NCBI GenBank assembly: GCA_011634665.1
Contig: WAEK01000013.1
Span: 124,001-188,000, forward strand
DNA length: 64,000 nt
DNA from: Mortierella sp. BCC40632
Taxonomy: Eukaryota; Mortierellomycota; Mortierellomycetes; Mortierellales; Mortierellaceae
Reading direction: 5' to 3'
Shown here: one piece after another, positions 47,052 to 59,339 of the stretch
Position numbering within the stretch: the stretch's first letter is position 1
Layout: every line of letters begins with the position of its first letter
The notes under the pieces: generated by a model
Told to the model about the DNA's origin: nothing
The model's database searches: none
The model's input: the letters and a program-made list of their open reading frames with translations, nothing else
Position numbers and translations under genes: made by a program

Positions 47052-47975
47052 ATGTCCTCTCTCGTGAGCTCGAGTCCAGGACTTCCAGTCATGCATCGAC
47101 TACTCAAAACAACCCCCACATATCTTTTCATTGTCTTCTCCTTCCTCTTCCACATCATGGCACAGTCCATGGCCGCACCCATCGAAACAGTCTCCAAGGC
47201 AGCAAAAGACGATGACATCCTCGACAAGGCACGTGAAGGACCCTACAACATCTCTGTTCAAGCCGGCATTGCAGGTGCAATCCTGATTGTGGCAGGTCTC
47301 TTACTTTGCTTTTTCGGATACCGCCTCTTCCATGTCACCATGTTCCTTATTGGCTTCTACTTTTTCGGCAATATTACCTATATTGGCATGGCCAACGGTG
47401 GAGTCACCAGTCAGACTCTCTTGTTAGTCATCTCAATCATTGTCGGCATCATTGGTGGTCTCTTACTTGTCTGTTGTTCAAGACTTGGGGTGGCTGTCTT
47501 GGGCGCTCTTGCCCTGTATTCCCTTGGTCTCTGGATCTTGGGTTGGAAGTCTGGAGGACTGATCACGTCAAGTACTGGTCGCGGCATCTTTTTGGCTGTC
47601 TTGGCTATTGTTGGATTCATCTTGGGTCTCTTCCGTGAACGTGAAGTTGTCATTATCGGCTCAGCAATCGTTGGTGCCTATTCGACGGTGGTTGGAATTG
47701 ACATGTATGCTCAAACAGGCTTTGTTCAAGAAGCAGACTCGTTTATCAATTCCAAGAACAGTATTGACAATCGAGTGTCGGGCAATCTGAGTTGGCAGGA
47801 ATATGCACTTTTGGCGGCCTTTATTGTTTTGGCATTGCTTGGTATGGCTGTCCAATTTAGAGCTTGGGGTCGACGTGCCTTCCGACCAGCTCATGGTCAT
47901 CGCCCCGCCACAGGAGTGGTGTACACGGAAAAGCCAAGCCGGTTTGGAGGTTTCTTCCGCCGCCGCCGACTGTAA
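47052..47975 (+). CDS. DUF4203/TMEM198-like multi-pass membrane protein
   Basis: Single exon, 307 residues. The N-terminus has a hydrophobic segment (YLFIVFSFLFHIMAQSMAAP) that may be a signal peptide or anchor. Then come about seven membrane segments with the Gly-rich pattern of the DUF4203/TMEM198 family: AGAILIVAGLLLCFFGYRLF, LLLVISIIVGIIGGLLLVCC, GVAVLGALALYSLGLWILGW, FLAVLAIVGFILGLFRER, VVIIGSAIVGAYSTVVGIDM and YALLAAFIVLALLGMAVQF. The C-terminus is short, basic and cytosolic (GGFFRRRRL). Animal TMEM198 acts in Wnt co-receptor phosphorylation; fungal relatives have no assigned role. A TATA box lies about 190 nt upstream. Confidence 0.88.
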   Translation: MSSLVSSSPGLPVMHRLLKTTPTYLFIVFSFLFHIMAQSMAAPIETVSKAAKDDDILDKAREGPYNISVQAGIAGAILIVAGLLLCFFGYRLFHVTMFLIGFYFFGNITYIGMANGGVTSQTLLLVISIIVGIIGGLLLVCCSRLGVAVLGALALYSLGLWILGWKSGGLITSSTGRGIFLAVLAIVGFILGLFREREVVIIGSAIVGAYSTVVGIDMYAQTGFVQEADSFINSKNSIDNRVSGNLSWQEYALLAAFIVLALLGMAVQFRAWGRRAFRPAHGHRPATGVVYTEKPSRFGGFFRRRRL

Positions 47976-48733
47976 GCCTGAAGACTCTTTCCCACTTTCA
48001 TATCCATTTCTCTACTTTCATTATTACTCGCTACATAGGCATATTGCTTTTCTAAAATTAAAGGACCAGTTATAGTTTTTCAAGAGTGTATATTTGTGAA
48101 GGGCTGTCAAAGGAGCGGGAGATGTTAGTGGCAGAGAGATAGTGTGTGTCAGACCCTACTTTTGTAAGATCGGATTAGCAGTAATCTAAAGTCATGGTCT
48201 CCCTCTTTTCATGCACAGCCATTGATCAAGTCGTTGACAGCCAAAGAGCTTTTCCTGTGTGGCAAAGTGAGAATAAACAATGTTGTCCAAAAGTCCATCT
48301 GCTGAACGAATGCTGGGTCGGACCCCTCGGATTCAGCCGAATTCACTCCCCCAGTCTAGAGCGAGTTATGCAGCCAATGACACGCGCGTCTCTCTTCTTT
48401 GGCCACACAAGACAAATGTGCGGCGCGCGTGGATTGGCCCGAGCGAGTCCTCTTTCCTTACGGGCCGCTCTTTTTTCTTGGTACTTCCTTCCTGGCGCTT
48501 CTCTCCCACGGGGGTACTGGTCTTGCTCTCCCTCTTCACTTTTTTTCTTTGTCTCTCTTCAAGTCCTTTCTTCTTCTTCCTCTTCCTCTCTCTCTCATCC
48601 TTGTCTTTCAGCCCAATCCTTGTTCCCATCCAATCTTGGCCGGCGACCGAGGCAGTGGCCTCTTCCTCCTTCCTCTTTTGTTCTGCATATTCATAACACT
48701 CCCTTCCCCCACTATCGAACTTCTCGAAATACC

Positions 48734-50940
48734 ATGGCTACCACCAGACGGACGCAGCGAAGTATCAGCGACCCACACTTGCATGCTGGACACCTTGTAA
48801 AAAAACACCCTTCTCCTCCTTAGCCCCTTTTCTCCATTGTCCGAGCACTTGATGCTTTGCAACAAGGATGGCCCTTGTTGACCTGAACCTTTCTTCTTTC
48901 CCTTGGTCTTTCTTTTCTTTGGGCAACAACAACAAATAGCCTCTGTGCGAAGGTAGCAACCTCCCACCGGCTTCACAGATGCGTCACCATCGACGGTCCG
49001 TTGACCGTGTCTGGCCACCAGCACTTGAGATGCGGATAGCTCGACTCTCAATCGACCAAGGCTCGCCCGGCAACGAGCCTCGGGCCCACATCATTCCCGT
49101 TCCACCACCCGTCAATTACAATCGTTTTTCTGGTCATGGTATGATCCACAGCGAACCTCTTTCTAGCTGCGCCGTGATCGAATCGGATGATGAAGAGGAG
49201 GAGGAAGAGGAGGAAGAGGATGCGAACGGCGATACTCTCCAGGCTCCGCTTACTTCTTTACCACGACCCTTGAAGCCCAGGATGGCTTCCATGCTTCCAC
49301 CTCACCTCCGACGAATGTCTTCCATGCGTGATCCTGAACTTGTTGGAGGGTTCTATCATCTGGACGAACAACAACAGCAAAACTATCAACAGGGACGCTT
49401 TCCCCATATCCATGTTGAATATGGTGGGCAGCACATACCGCGGAGGCTTTCAAAAGTATACAAGGAGAGTTCCGAGTTTAGCGATACCCAAGACCCAGCC
49501 GTCTCCTTGCCCACCATCTGCCCAGAACAGCAGCAGCCGCAACAACAACAACAACAAAGTGCTGTAGTGGAACAAAGTCAAGGGGGTAGAGACCACTTTT
49601 CAAAGCCTCTCCAACAAAACATATCCTCGCCCCATGTGCTGAGACCCATCCCGACACGACTGCAATCCACTCCAGTCCTGTCCAAGACCAAGGATATGAG
49701 CGAGTTTGGTGAAGACCTCTTTCTTCAGAGTACATTCGAGTCTTATGACCGAGAAGGGAATACAACGTTTCGACGACCGTCTTTGGCAAGACAGCGCTCA
49801 CCAGGAGCCAACTATCGAACACGACTCGATTCAAGTCTCCATGGAGGATTCTCTCAATCTCATTTAAGTATGGAAGCGGCTCTACCCAGGACAATGGCCT
49901 GTGAAAGCACAAAGATGGATCCCAAGGTCCAACTCCATGCTTACACAGTACCCACAAGACCAATCAACATGGCTTGGCCCTCCACTTTGGCCTCTATCGC
50001 TCGACCTCCTTCAAGACGAAAAGGTCCACTCTCCCCATCCTCCTCCCGAGCCTCTAGTCCCCGAGCTCTCTCTAATTCAGGTTCGCCTACCAGTTTCTCT
50101 CGCGTGCCACTTTCCGAGTCTAGTTTCCAACTTCAGAGCAATCGACTTTATGGAAGTCGACCGAATAGCAGATTGGGTAGTCGACCGAGTAGTCGACTGG
50201 ACAGCAAACCAAACAGTCGACCCAACAGTCGATTGAGTCGACCTAATAGTCCCCTCACAGAAAAGAGTTTTTTGCATTCATCTCAACAAGAAAACAAACC
50301 CGATGGGATGGAGGATACGGATATGGATATGACAGGATCTGTTCCTTTGGGATCCGAGTTGCGGGTGAAATCACCCGCATCCAAGACCTATCTTCACCCG
50401 ACTCATCACCATCACAACACGAATCGACTCTTTGAACCAGTCCCTACAACGATGTTGGCAACGACGACAGCTCCTATGTTGCTCATCTCGGATCCATCGT
50501 GGAGTCATGATTCGGATCGATGGAAATCGCCCACTCTTTCGGCCTTGGCTTCAGAATCATCTTCTCGAGGTACTTCACCACCCATCAGGGTTTTGTCACC
50601 TCTTCTTTGGAAGAATACCCTTCCGCGAACAGGTCGACATCATTCAAGGCATTTTCAGGCTTTACCGATCGATCCAGAGATACGGACCGGGATTCCATCG
50701 ATTGAGGCCCATGATGAAGTTTCGTTGCAGGATATCTGGAGGATGGAGGATGAAGAACGACAAGATCGATTGAATGGTGTGGCAGTACCACCAGAAGGCA
50801 GAGGCGGGGGAGAAGCAGCAGAGGAGGGACAGTCTTGGTTCCGGTCGATTGAAGATCATATTACTCGAATGAAGGGCGAAGCCCATGCACATGCCGAGGC
50901 TAGATTGATTCAGCAAGCTCTCCACTCTAGCCATGCCTGA
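48734..50940 (+). CDS. Disordered Ser/Arg/Pro-rich protein, 687 residues
   Basis: No family recognised. Exon 1 (48734-48796) codes MATTRRTQRSISDPHLHAGH plus one residue; exon 2 runs from about 48940 to 50940 in frame. The 653-residue main frame alone would start at 48979, but the short upstream exon gives a better initiation site and a phase-correct join. The protein is low complexity throughout. It has an acidic block (ESDDEEEEEEEEED), a poly-Gln block, basic SR patches, and an array of SRPNSR-type units near residues 395-430 (SRPNSRLGSRPSSRLDS). Two possible helical ends occur (QDIWRMEDEERQDRL and the last 40 residues, ARLIQQALHSS). Many Ser-Pro sites suggest a phosphorylated scaffold. No membrane or targeting signals are seen. 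Confidence 0.75.
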
Positions 50941-51160
50941 AAAAAAGAAAAAAAAAAAAAAAAAAAAAAAGAAACACATACACACACACAAACACGCAAA
51001 AGCACATGCACAACAATACAGAAACCCCCTGTTTGATATCTTTGCAAGAAATGAAGTGAAAAAAAAAAAAAAGAAGGCTTTATATATATATATATTTTAA
51101 TATTTATTTCTGTCTTTGACTAAAACATTCAGAATAGGATAGGGGGAGGGGGAGGGCATT

Positions 51161-52354
51161 TCAGAAAAAGATGGTGTCCTTGCATGCGAATCGAGGAACT
51201 TTGCGGTACTGTGGCTCCTTGGCAACTCTCCAGAGATAAACGTCCAGATCCGCACCCGTCATTCCCTCCTCTCCAAATCGAACTGCACTCACACCCTCAT
51301 TCTTGGATTGAAGCGCAATCTCGCGACAGACATCGATCGCCGCTGCTCGGAGTCGGAACGATTCTTCAACAGAGGTGGATTGACCTTCTTCCATGGTATG
51401 CTTCAGAGACTCGGGCAAGACCAAGATACCGAGGTGGACCAGCATCGTGGGGATGACATTGTCGGCAAAGATGGGAGTTCCCTTGATATCCGTGAACCGG
51501 AAGATGGCCTCCTTGTCTGCGAAACGACGTTCGAGTGAAGAGGCCAGCAAGAGCGCCTTCTTGAACACGTACAAGGGCTGTCCATCGATCTGTGCCCAAT
51601 CCTGGAAGGCGGGGAAGGTGTTGATCAAGAGCGTCGAAAATCGTTCTGCAGAACCCTGCGCCTTCTTGGCTGCATCGACGACAAAGGCGCCCAAGGTGTC
51701 AAAGCCTTCCTTCTTGAGGATGTGTCCGGTCTCGTTCAACACGCCTTGGAGTTGGATCGCCAGTTTGGAGGCGACCGAGGGCTTGCTCAGGGTGACATGA
51801 GCGAGGTCTGTTGGAGAGTCCTTTTGCATGGTGATTCCAAAGTGGGAACCGACTTCCCAGGCGGTGAGCTTGGAGAGAGCCTCGGCATTGGTGGCAGAGG
51901 AAGAGATATGGAAAGACATGATACCAAAGACGATCGTCTCGAATGCACCCCGGTCTCCGTCCTCGTGGAGTTCCTTTCGGTAACCATGGCCTGTGTTGAG
52001 GATATCGATGAGCGAGAGGATGTTGACTTCTTGTTCAAGGCTTTCGAACCGGAGGGGGAAGGACATGCCGTTGGAGACTGAGTGCTTGTCCCAGCTCTCC
52101 TGAGTGAGGTCCTTTAGGAATCGGGCAATGGCATCTTGATTGATCTGTGTTAGTGAGATGGATGAAGAAGGACATTTTTTTTGGAGTTAGTGAGATGTGA
52201 GCTGATCGTGAGACTCTATTTTTTTTTTTCCACGGTTGAATGGAAAACAGAATGGATAGAGTGAACATACAGTGATGTTGCTGCTCTCGCGGCATTGCTT
52301 GCTCGTCGTAAAGATGGATTCATAGAGGTTGGGTGGGCAAGAGAAGGAGGTCAT
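51161..52354 (-). CDS. QNG1: Queuosine 5'-phosphate N-glycosylase/hydrolase (queuosine salvage)
   Basis: Releases queuine base from queuosine 5'-monophosphate so it can be put into tRNA by the queuine tRNA-ribosyltransferase. This is the eukaryotic Q-salvage family (formerly DUF2419, human C9orf64). Exons are 52354-52271 and 52144-51161; phase 0 junction, 355 residues. Family features are FPLRFESLEQEVNILSLID near residue 65, the segment FSTLLINTFPAFQDW, the IDGQPLYVFKKALLLASSLE block, then GTPIFADNVIPTMLVHLGIL and a LRAAAIDVCREIA helix near the end. The length matches human QNG1 (about 340). Fungi do not make queuine and must take it up, so this implies use of queuine from bacteria or hosts. 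Divergent from H2A.Z. Confidence 0.92.
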
Positions 52355-53114
52355 GTTGAGAAGAATGGAGAGGATCGTGAGATGGTGAATGAGAGTCGAC
52401 CAAAGTAAGGAAGGAGAGAAAGAGAGACAAAGCAAAGAGAAAGAGAAGAGATATAAAAGAAAGGATCGCCTCTTTTTTTTTCTTTTTTTTTATAGGTGAC
52501 GACTACGCGTCCTTGCGACAGGGTGTGTGCAGAGACACCGAGAGTGTGAGAAAGAGCTCTCTCATCATGGATTGGTCGGGGTCCGAACATGGTCTCCAGG
52601 ATTCTACAGCGCCATCCTAAGTGACGCGCCACCCAGCTCGGTCTGGGGCCAGAGACTGTTACTACTTTTGCTACCTGTAGTATTTGCATACTCTTGCCTC
52701 TTGCCTTCACCCCCCCCCCCTCCCCTGTCATCATCTTGATCCATTTTTGCGGAGAGTGCCGCAGCGAGGTTGCGCAGACACGGACCTTGAAATCTCTACC
52801 GAGGATGCTTACTAGGAGCGGGTGTAGGGGAGAACAATCTCCAGACACCAGACACCGAACACCGGACACCGGGCAGAGATGCCTTTGCGACTATTTTTTT
52901 TCTTTTTCTCGTTCAACGACTCTATCCTTGCTAGGAGGATTGACTCTTTGTCCCCAAGATGGCTCGGATGAACAAATAAAAAAAAAAAAAAAAAAACGCG
53001 TTTCCTTCAGTAGGTCAGCTGACCAGGTCCAACTCCAATTTTTTTTTTGTGATTATTTCCATTCACTTTGTTCACTCTCAGTCGAGTCGCACTCTCACTC
53101 GCTCCACCGTCTGT

Positions 53115-53160
53115 CAGTTCAGTTCAGTTCAGTTCAGTTCAGCTCAGCTCAGCTCAGTCA
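53115..53160. repeat. TTCAG/CTCAG pentamer array upstream of H2A.Z
   Basis: About six TTCAG units run into three CTCAG units, roughly 125-170 nt before the H2A.Z ATG. It is followed by CTCTT pentamers. It lies in the presumed 5' UTR or core promoter. Confidence 0.8.
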
Positions 53161-53284
53161 GTCTCTCTCTCTCACTCCACTCCACTCTGCTTTCTCTCTT
53201 CTCTTCTCTTCTCTTCTCTCCCCTTCTCTTTTCTTTTTCTCTCTTTTCCTCTCCATCCCTTCGCCAGCATCACCACATCGAATC

Positions 53285-53556
53285 ATGGTAAGGATCCCAT
53301 CACCTCCAGGACAACACGAAAAACAGGGTCCTTATCCAGCCAGAGATTTCTCACGGATGAGATCCTTCCTTCCTTTTTTTCCCCTTCCTTCCTTCTTTTC
53401 CCTTTCCCTTTGCACCCGGCAAAAAAAAGAAAAAGAAAAGAAAGAAAGAAAAAAAAATATGAAATCACTCGTTCACTCGGTCGCTCCCAATTCGGATTCA
53501 GCATCCTTGCTTTTCTATCAATTTTTTTTCCTTTCCTTTCTTCGATTGTTTGGCTC

Positions 53557-53594
<38 letters not shown>

Positions 53595-54179
53595 TCTTCC
53601 TCTTTTCTTCTTTTTTTTCTTTTCTCCGTTGGGCCATGTTTTTTTTTTTTTTTTTTTTTTTTTTTTTCATGGGGCAGTGTCTGTTCGGTCGCGATACCAT
53701 TCGAGTGCTATATTTTGTGACACAACAGCAACAGTTAATCAAAAAGCCAAGAAAAGAAAAGAAAAAAAGAAAGAAAAAGAAAGAGAGAGAGAAAGAAAAA
53801 AAACTCGCAAAGGACTCATCATCACTTTGATTGACTCGCCAATTTTCGATACACTCACCAATGAACTGTCTGGATTTGGAAAAAAAACTCTCTCTCTCTC
53901 TTTCTCTTCTCTCTCTCTCTCTCTCTCTCGCTCGTGAACGGCTGCGGGAATTGCGGGATGGTTGACTGGATGGAGGACCCTTGCAAACAGCTCGATTGCT
54001 TGCCTTCTCTCTCTCTCTCTGTCTGTCTGCCCTGTCTCCTACGCAAAGAAAAGAAAGAAAGAAAGGAAGAAAAAAGAAAAAAAAAGACACCAAGGGCTAT
54101 ATGATGATGGGCGATCGATTTCTTCTCGATCGCTCCTCTTTCTCGCTCTCTGCTAGAGGCGCGCGAATGAACCCATGAA

Positions 54180-54211
<32 letters not shown>

Positions 54212-55286
54212 CCATCCATTCTTTTTTTTTTTTTTGGGAGCCGAGAGAACGCGATACTCTTCCTCGATGACACTATTCCCCTTCCCTTCCCCTTCCCCAA
54301 CACACGCTTCCAATGAAATAATAATTTTTGGGCATTGGATGGGTTGAGTGAATGTCAGGAATGAACTCGGGACGCGTCTCGCTTTCTCTCTTTCTCTCTT
54401 CTTTCTCGATGGATGCAGACCACGAAAGCTGATCATCTCTTTCTCGTAAACCTCCCTTTCTCTCTCTTTCTCTCTTCTATCTCCTCCATCTCTTCTCTCG
54501 CTTCTCTCTAGGCCGACGCACACCTTGGAACCGAAGCTACTGCTGCTACAGCCCAGAGTACTACAAAGATCACAGAGAAGCGCCGTGAAAAGGTCCCAGC
54601 ATTGTCACGCTCGGCTCGTGCCGGTCTCCAGGCAAGTCTTTTTCCATTTTAATAACCTGGTTTGGTTTGAAGAAACACTGGACAATACGAGTGAAAAGAA
54701 AGAAAGAAAAAAAAAACCGGGCCAACTTAAGCCTTGGAAAAGCAAGGCAAGGGCTCTAAAAGATATGCTCCTTCCAAACTCTCTTTTTTTTTCCCCTTGG
54801 TCATGGGTGTATTTGTATGTGTGTATGGGATCGATTGTCAATAGTTCCCCGTAGGCCGTATCCATCGTTACCTCAAGGATCGTACTCAAAATCATGTCCG
54901 TGTGGGCGCCAAGGCCGCCGTGTACTCTGCAGCTATTTTGGAATACCTAACGGCCGAGGTTCTAGAGTTGGCAGGAAATGCAACCAAGGATTTGAAGGTC
55001 AAGCGTATCACCCCTCGCCACTTGCAGCTTGCCATCCGCGGTGACGAAGAGCTGGATTCTCTTATTCGTGCCACTATCGCCGGCGGTGGTGTCCTTCCTG
55101 TAAGTATCTATTGTGAAAGAGGCCCATGTCCTTGTTTTCTTTTGGTTTTTTGGGATTGATTTCTTTTGGATGGCGCTGACTCGATCCCACTTGACCTTTT
55201 TTCCCACTCTCTCTCTCTTATAATAGCACATTCACAAGGCGCTGTTGTCAAAGACGCAGAAGGGACAGAAGAAGGTGCAACCTTAA
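53285..55286 (+). CDS. HTZ1: Histone variant H2A.Z
   Basis: Replaces H2A in nucleosomes next to promoters; deposited by the SWR1 complex. Exons are 53285-53287 (the ATG alone), 54512-54631, 54845-55099 and 55227-55286; total 438 nt, 145 residues. The H2A.Z identity is shown by [20 protein letters not shown], the [20 protein letters not shown] helix, the extended acidic patch region [20 protein letters not shown], and the variant C-terminus [19 protein letters not shown]. Two gene-structure features stand out: a first intron of 1224 nt after the start codon, full of pyrimidine and A/T runs, and a second intron (54632-54844) with a GC donor (CAG/GCAAGT). The N-terminal tail has few lysines. Confidence 0.95.
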
Positions 55287-56134
55287 TAGGACAGACAGGA
55301 TCCATTGATTCCACAGATGCCCCCCGTATAAGCCCTCTTCCTCCTCTCCATACTACCGACATCCGATCCCTTCTTTCTCTTTCTCTCTTTCTATCACCCC
55401 TCCTCACCGTTGAGAAATGGAGTCTTTGCTATTCTTCCATCCTTTCTCTGTTGAAAATGTGATTGTGATTTTTTTTTTTTTTTTTTCGGACTCGACCATC
55501 TTTTCATTACACTTTTTTTTTTTTTTTTTTTTTTACTACAACTACTTAAGACAGCATGAATATAACAATTGCAGTAGCAATGATTCTAGGAGAAGGATGA
55601 CCAGAAAAGAAAAGAAAAAGAAAAAGAAAAAGAAAAAGAAAGCTATCGGATAAAGCTTGCTCTCATCAAGTTTTATTTTTACTATTACTATTTCAACTAT
55701 TCACCATCAGGCCCACTTTAAAAATCACCATTATTGTGCAAGGGAAGGGGAACACACACACACACACACACACACACACCTCTCCCTTGGATTGGAGAGT
55801 GAAAGAGACAGGCACCAGATAGATTGTTGTACACCAAGATCTTCTCACTGCCTCCTCTCCCTCCCTGGCTGGACATTGGACAGCCAACTAACGGTCCTAT
55901 TCTTTTGATCCACGTGTCAATTGCATGAGAGGTGGGCCAATGACCTTTTTCTCTTTATTCGTTGTTGATGTTCAGGGACCGGATATTATTACTATGGTAC
56001 AAAGTAGTGATAGTAGTAGTTGTAAAAAATTGGGTATCATCCATTGTCGCACTATCAAAACCTGCCTTGTCTCTATTGTCTTTCCCTTTTTCCTTCCTTC
56101 CCTCTTTCTCTCCTACCTCCTCTTCCATATCATA
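55287..56134. other. Convergent intergenic region
   Basis: 3' ends of H2A.Z and the CUE2-like gene face each other. T runs at about 55470-55487 and 55511-55534 and a CA run at 55755-55779. No gene seen. Confidence 0.5.
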
Positions 56135-58798
56135 TCAGCGCCTCGAGTTCGAGGACGAAGGCATGATCCGGGAAACACCCTTGACAAGAATCACTCCATT
56201 TTCGGCCTCACAATTCCATCCATCCTTAGTCAATAATCTTAAAATAGTCGGGTACAGTCGAGCAATTCGATCTTTTGAGTGCGATCCAATACCACAGACA
56301 ATCTTGAGTGGTTTGGGCGTGATTCGTGCTGCTTGCATCGTCGACCTTGAAAACCATTCCGTGACAGCCTCCTTGACTACCGTCTGTGCTTCCGAAGTCG
56401 TCAGTCCATGCAAATCAACTAAATTGGGATCTTTGTTCTCCAGTCTAGAAACAAAGAAAGAGATAAATAAAGAGAGGGCTTTTTCTTGTTAACAAACATA
56501 CATATATATATACATACATACATACAAACAACCAAACAGAAAAAAAAAAATCCCCTTTGGGCGCAAATCTCCCTGCACTTTCCCCACCCCTTCTTTTCAA
56601 ATTCTCCTATCGCCTTACCGGTGTTGTTGAACAACAGCACGAGCGGCTCGCATATGCCATTGCTTCCCTTGAGCATCCAATTTCTTGCCTTCATCCGCAT
56701 AGAACGCCGCAATTCCGCCCATTCCCACGCCTTTGCCCTTGGTCTCCTTATAGGCCTTGGCTGCCTTTCGAAACAATTCATTGCGTTGATTCAACACCTC
56801 TTGGGCCTGTTGACGACACCAGACAGGATCATCCTCATCATTGTAAAGCTCGGCATTCGATTGATCCAAAAGAGTGTTCGGGAACGGTTTGGGTCCTCCT
56901 GGGAACGGATTGCTGGTCGAAGGTGTACTCTTCAGTCTTGAACTCGATCCCCGTCCTCCTACCAAAGAAGACGTGGAATTTTGGTCCACAAACCGAATCT
57001 CTGGTTGAAGTGCAATCACATTGCCCTTTCTTGTCGAAGAACCCGTCGGAAGATCTCCTACCTCAGCCCTTGCAATGTCAGCTGCCAAGACCGCATTCAT
57101 GGCCTCGGAGAAATTTCCACCGTTAAAGACCAACATCCTCTTCAATCCTTCAGGACTATGATCCGGAAACATTTCAATCAATTGAGCCAAATGAATGTCG
57201 AATTGACTTTGTCGATACAATCCTGTACCCTCCTGGTTTTCTTTTTTCAATCGCTCTTCCAAACTCTCGACCGTCTTGAACAAGTTTGTTCCATTGGCAT
57301 GGTACTCTGAAACAATCGTCTTTTGAGGAAGTGTATGGAAAATATTCATCAGTATAGAAATCTGATGCTCAAACGTCGCCCAATGGTTACTCTCGGGAAT
57401 CAAAAACTCGTCCTGATACTCCAACGTCCTCAAAAGCCCATCTTCCTGATGTCCTCGCCAACCTGATCCTTTAAAAGTCGACCTTTTCTTGTCCTTGTGA
57501 ACTCCCTGAAAAAATGCATCGTCCAATGAGCTCGTTGTGTTCGAGGTGGTCGTGTTCGTGCCCTGAGATCCTGCAGAGTACAACGAACCAGAACCAGCCG
57601 AAGACGTCTCGATCTGCTCATTTTCCAAAAACATTTGACTCAGAATCCTGTCTACAGCATGCTCCAGATCATGTCCACTTTCTCTCAACACACTTTCCAG
57701 ATACTCGTCCGACATATCTCGATCGGGGAAGCAGCTCTTCAAAAACTCGATTTCCTCTTGTTCTTTAGCAGTGCCTCCTTCCATAAAATCCGTTTCAATA
57801 GTCTTGTCGACTACAGTCAAATGTCCCCTTTCCGAGAGATCCAAGGTATCCAGCTGATCTTCCAGCATCGGTTGACGAGAGCCCTGATCCTTTTTCCACG
57901 GCCTGCGTGGTGAAAGAGTCTCGGTCGATGGTTGAGCATGGACAGTTTGAAAAGAAGACGAGGACGAGGACAGAGGCTGCATATCGGCCGCATTCTTCCG
58001 TGATTTTGGCTTTCGCTGTCTCCTTGATTTTGATTTTTTGGGTCCATTTTCCTGATGTCGTTGTGATGGCTGACGTTGTTGTTCATGGAAGGTTGGCCCA
58101 TCGTTCCCTTCTTCATTCTCTTTTACTTCATCCTCCTCTTCTTCTTCATCCTCCGCTTCCTCCTCCTCGTTCTGATCATTGTTTTCATCTCCATGGTCAG
58201 ATCCATGACTCAACGTTTCTAGAGTCGATGAAGAGTCGTCCGCAAGAAGACCGTGCTTCTTTAAATACATTGGATTCCGAACAGCTCTGAAGGGAGTCCT
58301 TGATCCTGATCCTGCGGTCACAGCCCCTGTCGAGGCTGAGGAAGACGTTGAAGGACGAGTTGTAGAAGAGACAGGCCGGCCCTGCAGTGGCTGATTTCCA
58401 CTCGATCGGGAACCTCCAACAGGGGTTGACCTCATGGAAGAAGAATTCGAGTTGGCTACTTCTTCACTCCAGATCAGGATATTCTTTTCGTTTGCTGAAG
58501 CTCTTGAGGAAGTCGAGGTAGATCCGGTGGCTGTGTTGGATCGAATGGTGTTGTTCTTTTTAGCTTTGGTCGGTTGGATTCGGGTAGGCTTGGATCGAGT
58601 GGAAGGCGAGGAGGATTCTGTGAAGATCTGGCTGTGTGGTTGATTAGATTCGGTATTGGTGGCTGTGGTGGTGGCGGCGGTAGAAGCGGGAGGGGCGGCA
58701 GCAGCTAGTTCGGACAGGATCGTTATACAGGTTTTGAAGTCTTTGATGTCATGATAAATGGAGGCAACCAGGGCCGAGTCTAAACGGGGGCAAAACAT
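56135..58798 (-). CDS. CUE2: CUE-DUF1771-Smr domain endonuclease, CUE2/N4BP2-like
   Basis: Candidate no-go-decay endonuclease. In budding yeast Cue2 is brought to collided ribosomes through ubiquitin-binding CUE domains and cuts mRNA with its SMR domain. Exons are 58798-56619 and 56444-56135; the junction is in phase, 829 residues. Order: an N-terminal helical segment (LDSALVASIYHDIKDF), a disordered acidic and Lys-rich region to about residue 340, a CUE domain (347-390), a CUE-like segment (478-518), a third CUE-like domain (532-575, IEMFPDHSPEGLKRML), DUF1771 (655-724), and the SMR domain (about 730-825) with NLVDLHGLT and the GIGSHSKDR loop. The DxH residues are present. The protein is longer than yeast Cue2 because of the disordered part. 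Confidence 0.88.
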
Positions 58799-59339
58799 GG
58801 CCTAGGGGACCGACTATGATGAGTGCGAGGGGTCGCCATTGATGGAGGCATGGTGCATGGTGGGTAGGCTCTTAAGGTATGCCTGTTGTTAGGAAAGAAA
58901 GAATGCCCTCATTACCTCCAATCTTTCTTGTGGATCCATTGGCAAAGATGTGAATGACGGTAGTAAATGATGGAAATGGGAAAAAAAGAAAAGCGGATGA
59001 TATCAATAGAGTAGAAATATCTCTTTTTTGAGGGCCCAGTAGCAAGAGTCAGAGTCAAAGAGTGAGTCTGTGTGGATGGGTGGGTATGTAGAATGCAGAG
59101 TTTATAGTGTGCGGGGCAGATGAGAGTGAGGTTCTTCGGAGAAGGCACTCGTAAGTGAGAAAGATAAAAGTGGTAGAGCCAGCAGCTGAGCAACTGAGAA
59201 AAAGAATAAAGAGGCAATCTGGGCGTGGCTTTGTTAGCCTTTTTATTGGTTTGGTGTCTCTGGCTTGACATGCCGCAGGTCAAAGAAAATATATGAAAAT
59301 TGAGACGCACTGAGGCCGTCTGCGGCAGATGACATTCCA
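58799..59339. other. Upstream region of the CUE2-like gene and 3' flank of the C-CAP gene
   Basis: No gene seen. The minus-strand open frames here are low complexity and lack family features. Confidence 0.5.

Noticed and set aside
48979..50940. Start of the 687-residue protein at 48979
   Set aside because: An upstream 63 nt exon (48734-48796) joins in phase through a GT-AG intron and supplies a better start, so the shorter form is less likely.
52694..53937. Long plus-strand frames of 289-378 codons before and inside the first H2A.Z intron
   Set aside because: They are runs of Ser, Phe, Leu and Lys from pyrimidine and A/T tracts. They overlap the H2A.Z start and intron.
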